This document shows positions 1-7,629 of a stretch of 64,000 bases of DNA, piece after piece (positions within the stretch are counted from its first letter, which is position 1; each line of letters begins with the position of its first letter). Source of the stretch: Hyphomicrobiales bacterium (GTDB lineage: Bacteria > Pseudomonadota > Alphaproteobacteria > Rhodospirillales > JACKKN01); assembly GCA_024236415.1 (NCBI GenBank), contig JACKKN010000004.1, positions 321,002 to 385,001 on the forward strand, in the 5' to 3' direction. The notes beneath the pieces are model-generated. The model had not been told where the DNA came from and did no database searches. It worked only from the letters and a program-made list of their open reading frames with translations. The position numbers and the translations under genes were made by a program.

Positions 1-1
1 G

Positions 2-463
2 GGCCGCCACGGGGTGCCGCACACGGTGGTGGTGGACAACGTGGGCGGCCACCTGATGCAGCACGGCCTGGTCGACCTGTGCATCGTCGGCACCGACCGC
101 ACCACCGCCACGGGCGACGTGTGCAACAAGATCGGCACCTACCTCAAGGCCCTGGCCGCGCACGACAACGGCGTGCCGTTCTACGTCGCCCTGCCGTCGC
201 CCACGGTGGACTGGACCGTGGCCGACGGGGTCGCCGAGATCCCCATCGAGCAGCGCGACCCGCGCGAGGTGTCGCACATGACCGGCCGCACGGATGCCGG
301 CGCCATCGCCACCGTCGACCTGCTGCCGGCCGGGTCCGAGGCCGCCAACTACGCCTTCGACGTCACCCCGGCCCGCCTGGTCACCGGCCTGATCACCGAG
401 AAGGGCGTCTGCGCCGCCAGCCGCGAGGGCCTGGCCGGCCTGTTCCCCGACCTGGCCGCCTAG
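2..463 (+). CDS. mtnA: methylthioribose-1-phosphate isomerase, C-terminal part
   Basis: The gene is cut by the left edge of the window; 153 codons of the 3' end remain, in a frame open from base 2. MtnA converts 5-methylthioribose-1-phosphate to 5-methylthioribulose-1-phosphate in methylthioadenosine salvage. Visible family motifs are VVVDN, the IVGTDRTTATGDVCNKIGTY block (GxDR..A.GD..NKIGT) and the GVPFYVALPSPTVDW block near the active site. The next gene, 18 bases on, is a class II aldolase, an order known from Rhodospirillum rubrum. The missing N-terminus leaves the true start unknown. eIF2B-like relatives share the fold, but the GDVxNKIGT block favours MtnA. Confidence 0.9.
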   Translation, partial: GRHGVPHTVVVDNVGGHLMQHGLVDLCIVGTDRTTATGDVCNKIGTYLKALAAHDNGVPFYVALPSPTVDWTVADGVAEIPIEQRDPREVSHMTGRTDAGAIATVDLLPAGSEAANYAFDVTPARLVTGLITEKGVCAASREGLAGLFPDLAA

Positions 464-481
464 GGCGGGGAGGGGACCGCC

Positions 482-1219
482 GTGGCCGCCGTGGTCGCCC
501 CCGCCGACTCGGTCGAACTGCGCCGCGCCATGATCGCCGTGTGCCGGCGCATGAACGACCTGGGGATCAACCAGGGCACGTCGGGCAACCTGAGCGTGCG
601 GGTCGACGGCGGCTTCCTGGTCACGCCGTCGGGCATGGCCTATGGCGACCTGGCGCCCGACGACATCGTCCACGTGGGTCCCGACACGGGGTTCACGGGC
701 CACCGCCGGCCGTCGTCCGAGTGGCGCTTCCACCTGGACATCCTGGCCGCCCGGCCCGACGCCGGGGCGGTGTTGCACACCCATTCGGCGCACGCCACGG
801 CGCTTTCCTGCCTGCGCCGCGGCATCCCCGCCTTCCACTACATGGTGGCCGCCGCCGGCGGGCGCGACATCCGCTGCGGCGGCTACGCCACCTTCGGCAC
901 CCAGGCCCTGTCGGACCGGGCCGTGGCCGCCCTGCACGGGCGCCGCGCCTGCCTGCTGGCCAACCACGGGCTGATCGCCCTGGGCGCCACGGCGGAAAAG
1001 GCCTTGGACCTGGCGGTGGAGGTGGAGACCCTGGCGCAGCAGTACCTGCTGGCCCTGGGCGCCGGCGAGCCGGTGCTGCTGGACGACGCCGAGATGGACC
1101 GGGTGCTGGAGCTGTTCAAGACCTACGGCAGCCAGGACCCGGCGGCCGGCCGGCGCTGGCTGAAGCGCCCGCGCCAGCCGCAGGTCAGCCTGCCCGCCGC
1201 CAAGAAGATCAAGACCTGA
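482..1219 (+). CDS. class II aldolase, probable 5-methylthioribulose-1-phosphate aldolase
   Basis: This 245-residue class II (AraD/FucA/adducin-type) aldolase probably has a divalent metal bound by the HTH at residues 99-101 and by His162 in ANHG. Glu80 in SSEW is the likely catalytic acid/base. The GTG start follows GGGGAGGGGACC at good spacing. In R. rubrum and some E. coli a homologous aldolase beside mtnA cleaves 5-methylthioribulose-1-phosphate to dihydroxyacetone phosphate and 2-(methylthio)acetaldehyde (the DHAP shunt). I infer that role here from the mtnA neighbour and the family. The alternative is the MtnB-type dehydratase, which shares the fold; no mtnC, mtnD or RuBisCO-like gene is present to support that. 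Confidence 0.75.
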   Translation: MAAVVAPADSVELRRAMIAVCRRMNDLGINQGTSGNLSVRVDGGFLVTPSGMAYGDLAPDDIVHVGPDTGFTGHRRPSSEWRFHLDILAARPDAGAVLHTHSAHATALSCLRRGIPAFHYMVAAAGGRDIRCGGYATFGTQALSDRAVAALHGRRACLLANHGLIALGATAEKALDLAVEVETLAQQYLLALGAGEPVLLDDAEMDRVLELFKTYGSQDPAAGRRWLKRPRQPQVSLPAAKKIKT

Positions 1220-1233
1220 CCGGAGGACCATCC

Positions 1234-1596
1234 ATGGCCGACACGCCGCTCATCGCCCACCTGGACGACCTGGACACCTATTCCCCGCCGGGCCATTCGG
1301 GCACCACCAACCGGCGCCTGGTGGCGGCGGACCTGGGCGGCAGCTTCGAGATGGTGCACGGCACCCTGGCCCCGGGCGGCACCGCGGACCGCCACCACCA
1401 CGAGCACGAGTTCCAGGCCATGTTCGTGCTGGCCGGCCGGGCCCGGGTGACCCTGGGCAGCGACGCCCCGGTGGACTGCGGCCCCGGGCACGTGGTGCGC
1501 ATCCCGCCGGGGCTGGACCACGAGGTGGTCAGCCTGGGCCCCGAGGCCCTGCAACTGGCCATCGTCTACAGCCCCCCGATCACCCGCGGAAAATGA
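1234..1596 (+). CDS. cupin-domain protein
   Basis: This is a small 120-residue single-domain cupin. The first metal-binding motif is visible as the His cluster DRHHHEHEFQ followed by the glycine-containing VLAGRARV, and the second as PPGLDHEV. These ligands suggest a bound divalent metal. It starts 14 bases after the aldolase with CGGAGG upstream, so it is very likely the third gene of the mtnA operon. Cupins act in two other methylthio-sugar routes (the methylsulfurylase of the R. rubrum MTA-isoprenoid shunt and the acireductone dioxygenase MtnD), but this sequence cannot be assigned to either by eye. Its place in the operon suggests work on the aldolase product or a related aldehyde. Confidence 0.8.
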   Translation: MADTPLIAHLDDLDTYSPPGHSGTTNRRLVAADLGGSFEMVHGTLAPGGTADRHHHEHEFQAMFVLAGRARVTLGSDAPVDCGPGHVVRIPPGLDHEVVSLGPEALQLAIVYSPPITRGK

Positions 1597-1860
1597 CGAC
1601 CTCCGGGCCGGCCTGACCCGCCTTGCGCCCGGTCCGGGCCGGCAGGAGCCGGTTTCGGCCCCAATGTCGTCGGGGCAACCCGTTGAAAAGGCGGGCAACC
1701 TGCCGTTTCGGCGGAAAAATGTCGTCATTTGTCGTCAAGTCGAACCCGGGCCGCCGGCCGCCTGCCCATCAGCATGCATATTCACAATGTCAAAGAGTTG
1801 AAAGGAATATAGTCCGGAAATCGCCGGGTTCAAGTCCCCGCGGCGGAAATTCGGCCGCGG

Positions 1861-2286
1861 CTAGCGGGTATTCCAGTGCCGCTGCATCTCGTAGAACAGG
1901 AACGAGGCGGACCAGGAGATGAGCACCAGGCCGGTCAGGGATTCGATGCCGGTCAGGTAGCGCAGGTGGCCCAGCGGCTCGATGTCGCCGAAGCCCAGGG
2001 TGGTGAACACCGTGAACGAGAAATAGCCGCAGTCCATCAGCCCGCCGTCGATGTTGCCGGACAGGTTCCCCCATCCCGCGGCCCGGTTCATCAGGAAGTA
2101 GGCGAGGGCGAAGATCCAGATCTCCAGGGCGTGGGCGGACAGCGCCGCGAACACGCCGAACACGATCCGGTAGCGGTGCTTGATCTGCATCTTGGGGATG
2201 AACAGGGTCACCAGGTAGAGGGATTCGTAGTGGACGACCACCGCGACGGACACGACCAGCGAGTTGATCAGGGTCACATAGAACAT
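1861..2286 (-). CDS. two-transmembrane potassium-channel-like protein
   Basis: This 141-residue membrane protein has hydrophobic segments near residues 6-25, 45-65 and 110-130. A pore-loop-like TVFTTLGFGDIEPLG (a TxGFGD selectivity-filter motif) lies between the last two. That pattern marks the two-transmembrane ion-channel family (Ion_trans_2). It probably forms tetramers in the inner membrane and passes K+ or another small cation; selectivity cannot be read from sequence. The chosen start is the Met before FYVTL, with a weak GGGG-containing site upstream. It follows the CNNM/CBS gene with 25 bases between and may be cotranscribed with it. Confidence 0.75.
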   Translation of the reverse strand: MFYVTLINSLVVSVAVVVHYESLYLVTLFIPKMQIKHRYRIVFGVFAALSAHALEIWIFALAYFLMNRAAGWGNLSGNIDGGLMDCGYFSFTVFTTLGFGDIEPLGHLRYLTGIESLTGLVLISWSASFLFYEMQRHWNTR

Positions 2287-2311
2287 GCCGGTACACCCCT
2301 GCCGGGCGCGG

Positions 2312-3736
2312 TCAATCCGCCGCCACCTTGATTTCGTCGGCGGGCTCGGCCTTGAGCTGGACGAACCGCACCTGGGTGATGCGGTGGTTGTCCATGGCCG
2401 CCACCTCCAGCCGGCCGGCGTCAAGCTGGACCGTGTCGCCCACGGCCGGCACCCGGCCCAGGCGCTTGTAGACCAGCCCGGCGATGGTGAAGTAGTTGGG
2501 CTCCTCGGGGAACGGGAAGTCGATGGCCGATTCCAGCTCGGACACCCGGCTGCTGGCGGTGATCAGGAACGACCCGTCTTCCATGCGCCGGACGTGGCGG
2601 TGGGCCGGCCCGGTGTGCTGGCGGTGGGTGAACTCGTCGTCGTAGTCGCCGACGATCTCCTCCAGCACGTCCTCCAGGGTGATCAGCCCGGCGGTACCGC
2701 CGAACTCGTCGATGACGATGGCCATCTGCTGGCGGTTGTTGCGGAAGTCCTTCAGCAGCTTGGCCAGGGTCTTGCTTTCCGGGACCAGGTAGGGCGGCAG
2801 CATGATGTCGCGCACCGATCCCGCCAGCATGGCCTCGTTGTCCTTGGACTGGGCCACGGTGTTGAGCAGCTCCTTCATGGCGATCATGCCGACCACGCGG
2901 TCCAGGTGGCCCTCGCACACGGGATAGCGGGCGTGGTGGCGCTCCTGGAACAGGGCCAGGGCGTCGGCCACGGTGTCCGACGCCTGCACCGCCAGCACGT
3001 CGGTGCGCGGGGTCATGGCCTCGCGCACGGTGTGTTCGTCCAGGTCGAACACGCCGCGGATCATCTTGGTCTCGTCGGCGTTCAGCACGCCCTCGCGCTC
3101 GCTGGCCGACAGGATGGTGCGGATCTCCTCCTCGGACATGGAGAAGTGGCCCTCCACGTGGCTCGACAGGTCACGCTGCCCGAACAGCCACAACAGCCCG
3201 TCCGACGACTTGTTCATGAACCAGATGATCCAGGAAAACGCCTTGTACAGGTTGTTGATCAGCCGGGCCACGGCCAGGCTCAGGGCCTCGGCCTTGTGGA
3301 AAGCCAGCACCTTGGGCGCCAGTTCCCCGGCCACCACGTGCAGGAACGAGATGATCAGGAAGGCGATGGCGTAGGACACGGTATGGGCCGTGTTGACCAG
3401 GCTTTCGCCCAGCTTGCCGCCCTCGAAGCTGACGAACATGAACTCGAACACCGGGTCCAGGACGTGGCTGATGGTGATCATGCCGATGGCGCCCAGGGCC
3501 AGGGACACCAGGGTGATGCCGATCTGGGTCACGGAATAGAACCGCTCGGGCTCCTCGTGCAGGACCTGCACGATCTTGGCCGACTTGTTGCCCATGTCGG
3601 CCAGCTGCTTGATGCGGCTGCGCCGCGCCGACGTCAGGGCGATTTCGGATCCGACGAAAAACGCGTTCCCCGCCACCAGGGCAACGATCGCGAACAACTT
3701 CAACACGAGAATCGTGTCGATGCCTGTGTCTTCCAT
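2312..3736 (-). CDS. CNNM-type transmembrane/CBS-pair/CorC_HlyC protein
   Basis: The product has about 474 residues. The N-terminal third is a DUF21/CNNM membrane domain with several hydrophobic helices and the GSEIALTSARRSRIKQL stretch. Then come two CBS motifs starting at MTPRTDVLAV and VRDIMLPPYLV, and a C-terminal CorC_HlyC domain containing VIDEFGGTAGLITLEDVLEE. Such proteins are called hemolysin-like or CorC/YfjD proteins and take part in magnesium or cobalt export or in protection against excess metal. The start was placed at MEDTGIDT because GGAGGG lies nine bases upstream; a Met 21 codons earlier lacks such a site. Length and domain order are normal for the family. Confidence 0.9.
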   Translation of the reverse strand: MEDTGIDTILVLKLFAIVALVAGNAFFVGSEIALTSARRSRIKQLADMGNKSAKIVQVLHEEPERFYSVTQIGITLVSLALGAIGMITISHVLDPVFEFMFVSFEGGKLGESLVNTAHTVSYAIAFLIISFLHVVAGELAPKVLAFHKAEALSLAVARLINNLYKAFSWIIWFMNKSSDGLLWLFGQRDLSSHVEGHFSMSEEEIRTILSASEREGVLNADETKMIRGVFDLDEHTVREAMTPRTDVLAVQASDTVADALALFQERHHARYPVCEGHLDRVVGMIAMKELLNTVAQSKDNEAMLAGSVRDIMLPPYLVPESKTLAKLLKDFRNNRQQMAIVIDEFGGTAGLITLEDVLEEIVGDYDDEFTHRQHTGPAHRHVRRMEDGSFLITASSRVSELESAIDFPFPEEPNYFTIAGLVYKRLGRVPAVGDTVQLDAGRLEVAAMDNHRITQVRFVQLKAEPADEIKVAAD

Positions 3737-4044
3737 CGCGGCTGTCCCTCCGGCGAAAAGAAGATTGATGTCTGCGCGGTCCCGGGGCGGGCGGATCAAG
3801 CCTGGTCTGTGGATACAGGAGAACTTTCAAGGCCGTGCCGGAGTTTTGTGGGAACGAGTGTACAACCTGGTCCGAGAATGTGAATTGGAAAAGGCACTCC
3901 CCGCCGGCGCCGGGATTCCGCCGCGGCGGGGCGGTGTCGCCCCCGCGACAGGCGGCGACGGCCCCGGGGCGGCGGCCAAACCGCTTCCGTTCCCCAATGA
4001 ACGGGGGTATCGAGGTAGGCACCGGGCGGCGTGGAGGGATTGCC
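3737..4044. other. divergent intergenic region without a gene
   Basis: This stretch separates the leftward CNNM/CBS gene from the rightward HD-domain gene, so it must carry promoters in both directions. I see no tRNA, hairpin terminator or convincing small coding frame. The half next to the CNNM/CBS gene is less GC-rich (around GGATACAGGAGAACTTTCAA) than the half next to the HD gene. Confidence 0.5.
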
Positions 4045-4635
4045 ATGGACGTGGAAGTCAAGTGGACGCGCATGGAGGACGGGACCGAAGAGGAGTTCCG
4101 CCACCTCATGGAACTGGAGGCCGCGTTCAACCGCGACCTGGTGGACCGGGTGCTGGCCCACCTGCGGCTGCTGGACGTGGACTGGGGCGGCTACCGCATC
4201 AACCGCTACCGGCACTGCCTGCAATCGGCGACCCGGGCCCATCGCGACGGCGCCGACGAGGAGATGGTGGTGGCGGCCCTGCTGCACGACATCGGCGACA
4301 TCATCGCCCCCTACAACCACGGCGAACTGGCGGCGGCGCTGCTGAAACCCTACGTGTCCGACCGGGTGCACTGGATCGTCGCCCACCACGGCATCTTCCA
4401 GGGCTACTACTACAACCACCACCTGGGCGGCGACCGCCACGCGCGGGACCGCTACAAGGGCCACCCGTGGTACGACGATTGCGCCTATTTCTGCCACGCC
4501 TACGACCAGAACGCCTTCGACCCCGACTACGACACCGAACCGCTGGAATTCTTCGAGCCCATGGTGCGGCGCCTGTTCGCCGGCGCCGGCGGGCACCTGG
4601 AGCTGGCCGGGGCGGCGGAGCGGCCGGGCACCTGA
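4045..4635 (+). CDS. HD-domain protein, possibly an iron-dependent oxygenase or phosphohydrolase
   Basis: This 196-residue HD-fold protein has candidate metal ligands His57, His81-Asp82 (ALLHDIGD), His92, His114-His115 and Asp154. The spacing of 24 residues from the first His to the HD pair is also seen in the PhnZ/MIOX group of diiron HD oxygenases, but the later ligands do not line up with PhnZ in an obvious way. GGAGGGA precedes the ATG. The substrate is unknown; phosphonate-type compounds are one possibility from the family. It is followed 92 bases later by a short-chain dehydrogenase on the same strand, so the two might act together. Confidence 0.75.
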   Translation: MDVEVKWTRMEDGTEEEFRHLMELEAAFNRDLVDRVLAHLRLLDVDWGGYRINRYRHCLQSATRAHRDGADEEMVVAALLHDIGDIIAPYNHGELAAALLKPYVSDRVHWIVAHHGIFQGYYYNHHLGGDRHARDRYKGHPWYDDCAYFCHAYDQNAFDPDYDTEPLEFFEPMVRRLFAGAGGHLELAGAAERPGT

Positions 4636-4727
4636 CCCCGGCGCCGCGTGCGGGGTATCCTTCCGCCGCGCCGTCTCCTATCATCGCCGCCGCATGGCAG
4701 ACGACGCCCCGGCAGAGGAGGACCCAG

Positions 4728-5492
4728 ATGGCAGCGGACCGCCCCACCGTGACCCTGGTCACCGGCGCCGCCACCGGCATCGGCGCCGCCCTGTGCCGGC
4801 GCCTGGCCGGGCCCGACGTGGCGCTGGTCATGGGCACCAGCTCCAACGCCGCCGGGCTGGCGGCGGTGGCCAAGGACTGCCAGGCCAAGGGCGCCCAGGT
4901 GGCGACCCGGGTCGGCGACCTGCGCCGGCCGGCCACCGTGACCAGCCTGGTGGACCTGGCGCGCAAGACCTATGGCGGCATCGACCACCTGGTGGCGGTG
5001 GCCGGATTCGCCGACCGCCGGCCGGTGGGCAAGCTGGACAGCCAGGGCTTCGTCGACTCGGTGCGGGTGGTGGAGACGGCCTTTCTGGAGCTGGTCACGG
5101 CGGCGCTCGATGACCTGCGCGCGTCACCCCGCGGGCGGGTGGTGGCGGTGTCCACCTTCCTGGCCCACTGCTTTTCGCTGGTCGGCGGGCGGTATCCGGC
5201 CTCGGCGGCGGCCAAGGCGGGGCTGGAGGCCCTGGCCAAGTCCCTCGCCGCGCAGCTTGCCCGCGACGGCTGCACGGTCAACTGCGTGGCGCCGGGCTAC
5301 GTGCGCAAGGACGAGGAGAGCGGCCATTCGTCGCTCAGCGACGCCGAATGGCGGCGCATCGCAAGCGTCGTCCCCATGGGCCGCCTGGCCGAGCCCGACG
5401 AGGTGGCGGCCACCATCGCCTTCCTGCTGTCCGACGACGCCGCCTACATCACCGGCCAGGTCATCCACGTCAACGGCGGGCTGACGCTTTAG
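4728..5492 (+). CDS. short-chain dehydrogenase/reductase with atypical active site
   Basis: This 254-residue classical SDR has a nucleotide-binding TGAATGIG near residue 12, an NAG-like region at AVAGFA, and the usual C-terminal GQVIHVNGG. The start follows AGAGGAGGACCC. The conserved catalytic YxxxK is not present in its standard form: the sequence around the lysine is RYPASAAAKAG, so the position four before Lys is Ser and the nearest Tyr is seven before it. The substrate is unknown, and its cofactor use and activity need not be those of ordinary FabG-like enzymes. Its TAG stop overlaps the TAA stop of the convergent gene. Confidence 0.85.
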   Translation: MAADRPTVTLVTGAATGIGAALCRRLAGPDVALVMGTSSNAAGLAAVAKDCQAKGAQVATRVGDLRRPATVTSLVDLARKTYGGIDHLVAVAGFADRRPVGKLDSQGFVDSVRVVETAFLELVTAALDDLRASPRGRVVAVSTFLAHCFSLVGGRYPASAAAKAGLEALAKSLAAQLARDGCTVNCVAPGYVRKDEESGHSSLSDAEWRRIASVVPMGRLAEPDEVAATIAFLLSDDAAYITGQVIHVNGGLTL

Positions 5493-6154
5493 TAATCCCA
5501 GTCCTTGGGGTTCAGGCGGTTGAACCGGCTGATCTCCTTCGACACGTCGCCTTTCAGCAGGAAGTAGTCGTCCTCGTAGATGTTCCAGCGGCACAGGTCG
5601 ATGGGGGTGACCTCGGAGGCGTTGACGGAGCCGACGACGCCGGCCTTCTCCAGGCCCGCCGCCACCAGTTCGGAGCAGAAGAAGCGGCTGAAGTCCTCCT
5701 CGTTGTACCCCGGGCCGTGCATGCCGAAGGGCAGCTTGTCCAGGGCGTCCAGGGCCGACTTCACCGCCTGCGGCATGTCATAGGGCTTGCGCTCGCGCGC
5801 CTGGAGGAACAGGAAGTCGTAGAACGCCTTGTGGGCTTCCGGTTCCTGGCGCAGGTTGGCCCGGATCGGCAGCCACCAGATCTCGCCGTCGTAGGTGGCG
5901 AGGCGGTCGGAAAACCGCGATACGTTGACCCCGTTGAAGCCGTTCAGCGAGGTCGACTCGATGATCTGGTTGAAGAAGCGGTCGGTCCGGTCGTCGACGA
6001 TCTGCGTCTGCAGGATGACGCCGACGTGGGACACCTCGGAGAAGGTGGCGAACTTGATGATCTCGGAGAAGTTGCCCTTGCCGGAGAAGGCGATGACATC
6101 TCCTGGTTTCATACGGGTGCGGGCTTGATCATAGGTGATACGCTCCATGGCCAT
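5489..6154 (-). CDS. YiiX-like permuted papain-fold (NlpC/P60 superfamily) protein
   Basis: This 221-residue protein opens with MKPGDVIAF and carries His43 in SHVGV, Glu66 in IIES and Cys160 in RFFCSELV. That His-Glu-Cys order is typical of circularly permuted NlpC/P60-like cysteine enzymes (YiiX/YebB, poxvirus G6R group). They are predicted amidases, peptidases or lipid-acyl hydrolases. No signal peptide is evident, so a cytoplasmic or membrane-associated site is likely. GGGAGGT six bases upstream supports the first of two nearby Met codons. The stop overlaps the stop of the convergent SDR gene. Confidence 0.75.
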   Translation of the reverse strand: MAMERITYDQARTRMKPGDVIAFSGKGNFSEIIKFATFSEVSHVGVILQTQIVDDRTDRFFNQIIESTSLNGFNGVNVSRFSDRLATYDGEIWWLPIRANLRQEPEAHKAFYDFLFLQARERKPYDMPQAVKSALDALDKLPFGMHGPGYNEEDFSRFFCSELVAAGLEKAGVVGSVNASEVTPIDLCRWNIYEDDYFLLKGDVSKEISRFNRLNPKDWDY

Positions 6155-6345
6155 CGGATACCTCCCAAAGTTCGCTGCGAGATGATTTTTTTTATTCCAG
6201 GTTGTATCACGAAACACGCCATGGCGTAATCCCCGAAACCGCCGCCCGCAAGGGGCGAGGGCGGGGCGGACCCGCCGGTCCGTCCCGCCCCGCGCCGGGG
6301 GAATGCGGCGCCGCCCGGGCCGCGCCCTTTCGAACGGGATCGGTT

Positions 6346-6789
6346 CTAGAGGTCCAGCACCATGTGCGGCACGCCGTCGCCGGTGCGGGCCAGGGCCCGG
6401 CCGTCGCCGTCGACCACGCAGGTGACGCGCTGGCGGAAGGCCGAGAAGCTGTCGAAGGTGACCACGTCGACGGGGTCGTCGAAGTGCACCGTGACCCGCC
6501 ACGGGCCGGACCCGGACAGGGCCTGGACGCCGATGACGGTGCCGGCGAAGGCCTGCTTCAGGTAGCGCCCGGCGACCCGGTCGCCCAGGTTGACCGGGCA
6601 CTGGGGCCGGTTCGACAGGCGCGCCGCGGCCACGTTCCAGTCGCGGAAGCCGTGGCGCCGGGCCACGGCCTCCAGGGCCCGGGCGTGGGTCAGGGGGGCG
6701 CCGCCGGCGGCGCCCTCGGCGCGCAGGGCGCGGGCCTCGGCCTTCAACTGGTCGAGGGTCGGGGTCGGGGTGTGGGACGGGGAAGCCAT
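6346..6789 (-). CDS. glyoxalase-superfamily-type protein of unknown function
   Basis: This 147-residue protein has an N-terminal helical part, ALRAEGAAGGAPLTHARALE followed by a GFRDWNVAAA motif. That part resembles the alpha-helical region of proteins annotated as glyoxalase superfamily (Glyoxalase_8). The C-terminal half is beta-rich (VAGRYLKQAFAGTVIGVQAL, DPVDVVTFDSFSAFRQRV). AGAGGA precedes the ATG. No catalytic residues can be assigned and the substrate is unknown. It stands alone on the minus strand, about 190 bases upstream of the YiiX-like gene. Confidence 0.6.
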   Translation of the reverse strand: MASPSHTPTPTLDQLKAEARALRAEGAAGGAPLTHARALEAVARRHGFRDWNVAAARLSNRPQCPVNLGDRVAGRYLKQAFAGTVIGVQALSGSGPWRVTVHFDDPVDVVTFDSFSAFRQRVTCVVDGDGRALARTGDGVPHMVLDL

Positions 6790-7065
6790 GATCGGTCCTC
6801 TCGCAATCTGCAAGCGGTCGTGTGTCATGGGGCTCGCATTGCCATGGGGACCGCCTGGTACGACAGGGAACGATCGCCAACCGGGGCCGGTCGCGGGACC
6901 GGCGCCAAGCACTTCACCAGAGGAGGACGACCCTCCCGCGAGCGGCCGGGGGCTTGACCCGTGGCGCGGAGATAGCCCGCCGCCGCGCCGCCGTCAAGCC
7001 CGGCCGTGGAAAACCCCGCCCGGCAGGGCCGGGCGGGGCGGAAGGGACGGTCCGGGACCGGGGCC

Positions 7066-7617
7066 TCAGTTGCCCAGGTTCTCGGGGTCGTGGCGGTGCT
7101 GCTGGGTCCGCTCCTGCATGCGGCAGGCGAAGGTCAGGAAGAACTCCAGGGCGGCGATGGTGCGCGGCTTGGACAGCAGCGACACGGCCTTCAGCATGCC
7201 GCCCGAGGGCTTGCGGCCGGCGTGCTCGTCGGCGGCCTCCTCCATGGCGCGCCGCGCGTTGTGGGCCAGCAGCGCCAGTTCCTCGGTACCCAGGTTGTTG
7301 ATCATGTGCTCGATGAAGATGAAGAACCGCTCGACCATGGCGTCGGTGGCCGCCGAGCGGGCCGAGTGGATCACCGTGACGGCGTCGAACAGGGTGTCGA
7401 CGGCGCCGATGTTGTTCAGCTCGGTCAGCCGGTCCAGCACCTTGTGCACGGCGTCGCGCGTCTGGTCGTCGTTCAGGCGGTCGACGATCTCCAGGGCGTT
7501 GACCCCGGTGACCGACAGCCGCTCGACAATGCCGTCGGTCAGGGCGTCGGTGGCGGCCTGCGCCACGCGTTCCAGTTCCGACAGGGGTTCGTTGCGTCCG
7601 GGCGAGGATTCATTCAT
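7066..7617 (-). CDS. DUF1641-type protein, last gene of the sulfur module
   Basis: This soluble, mostly helical 183-residue protein resembles the DUF1641 family (for example DDAVHK..LDRLTELNNIG.VDTLFD-type helices and the KPSGGMLKAVSLLSKP region). Family members lie beside sulfide:quinone oxidoreductase-like or formate dehydrogenase-like genes and are thought to be accessory factors; no biochemical activity is established. It begins 12 bases after the SQR-like gene ends, so the two are surely cotranscribed. The long helices suggest a partner-binding role, perhaps membrane recruitment of the flavoprotein. Confidence 0.75.
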   Translation of the reverse strand: MNESSPGRNEPLSELERVAQAATDALTDGIVERLSVTGVNALEIVDRLNDDQTRDAVHKVLDRLTELNNIGAVDTLFDAVTVIHSARSAATDAMVERFFIFIEHMINNLGTEELALLAHNARRAMEEAADEHAGRKPSGGMLKAVSLLSKPRTIAALEFFLTFACRMQERTQQHRHDPENLGN

Positions 7618-7629
7618 GTCCCGGCCCCC

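Noticed and set aside
1818..1850. Possible tRNA 3' end or attachment site (GGGTTCAAGTCCCCG)
   Set aside because: The T-loop-like TTCAAGT is there, but one T-stem pair fails and no acceptor stem, anticodon arm or D arm is found upstream; no integrase gene is nearby.
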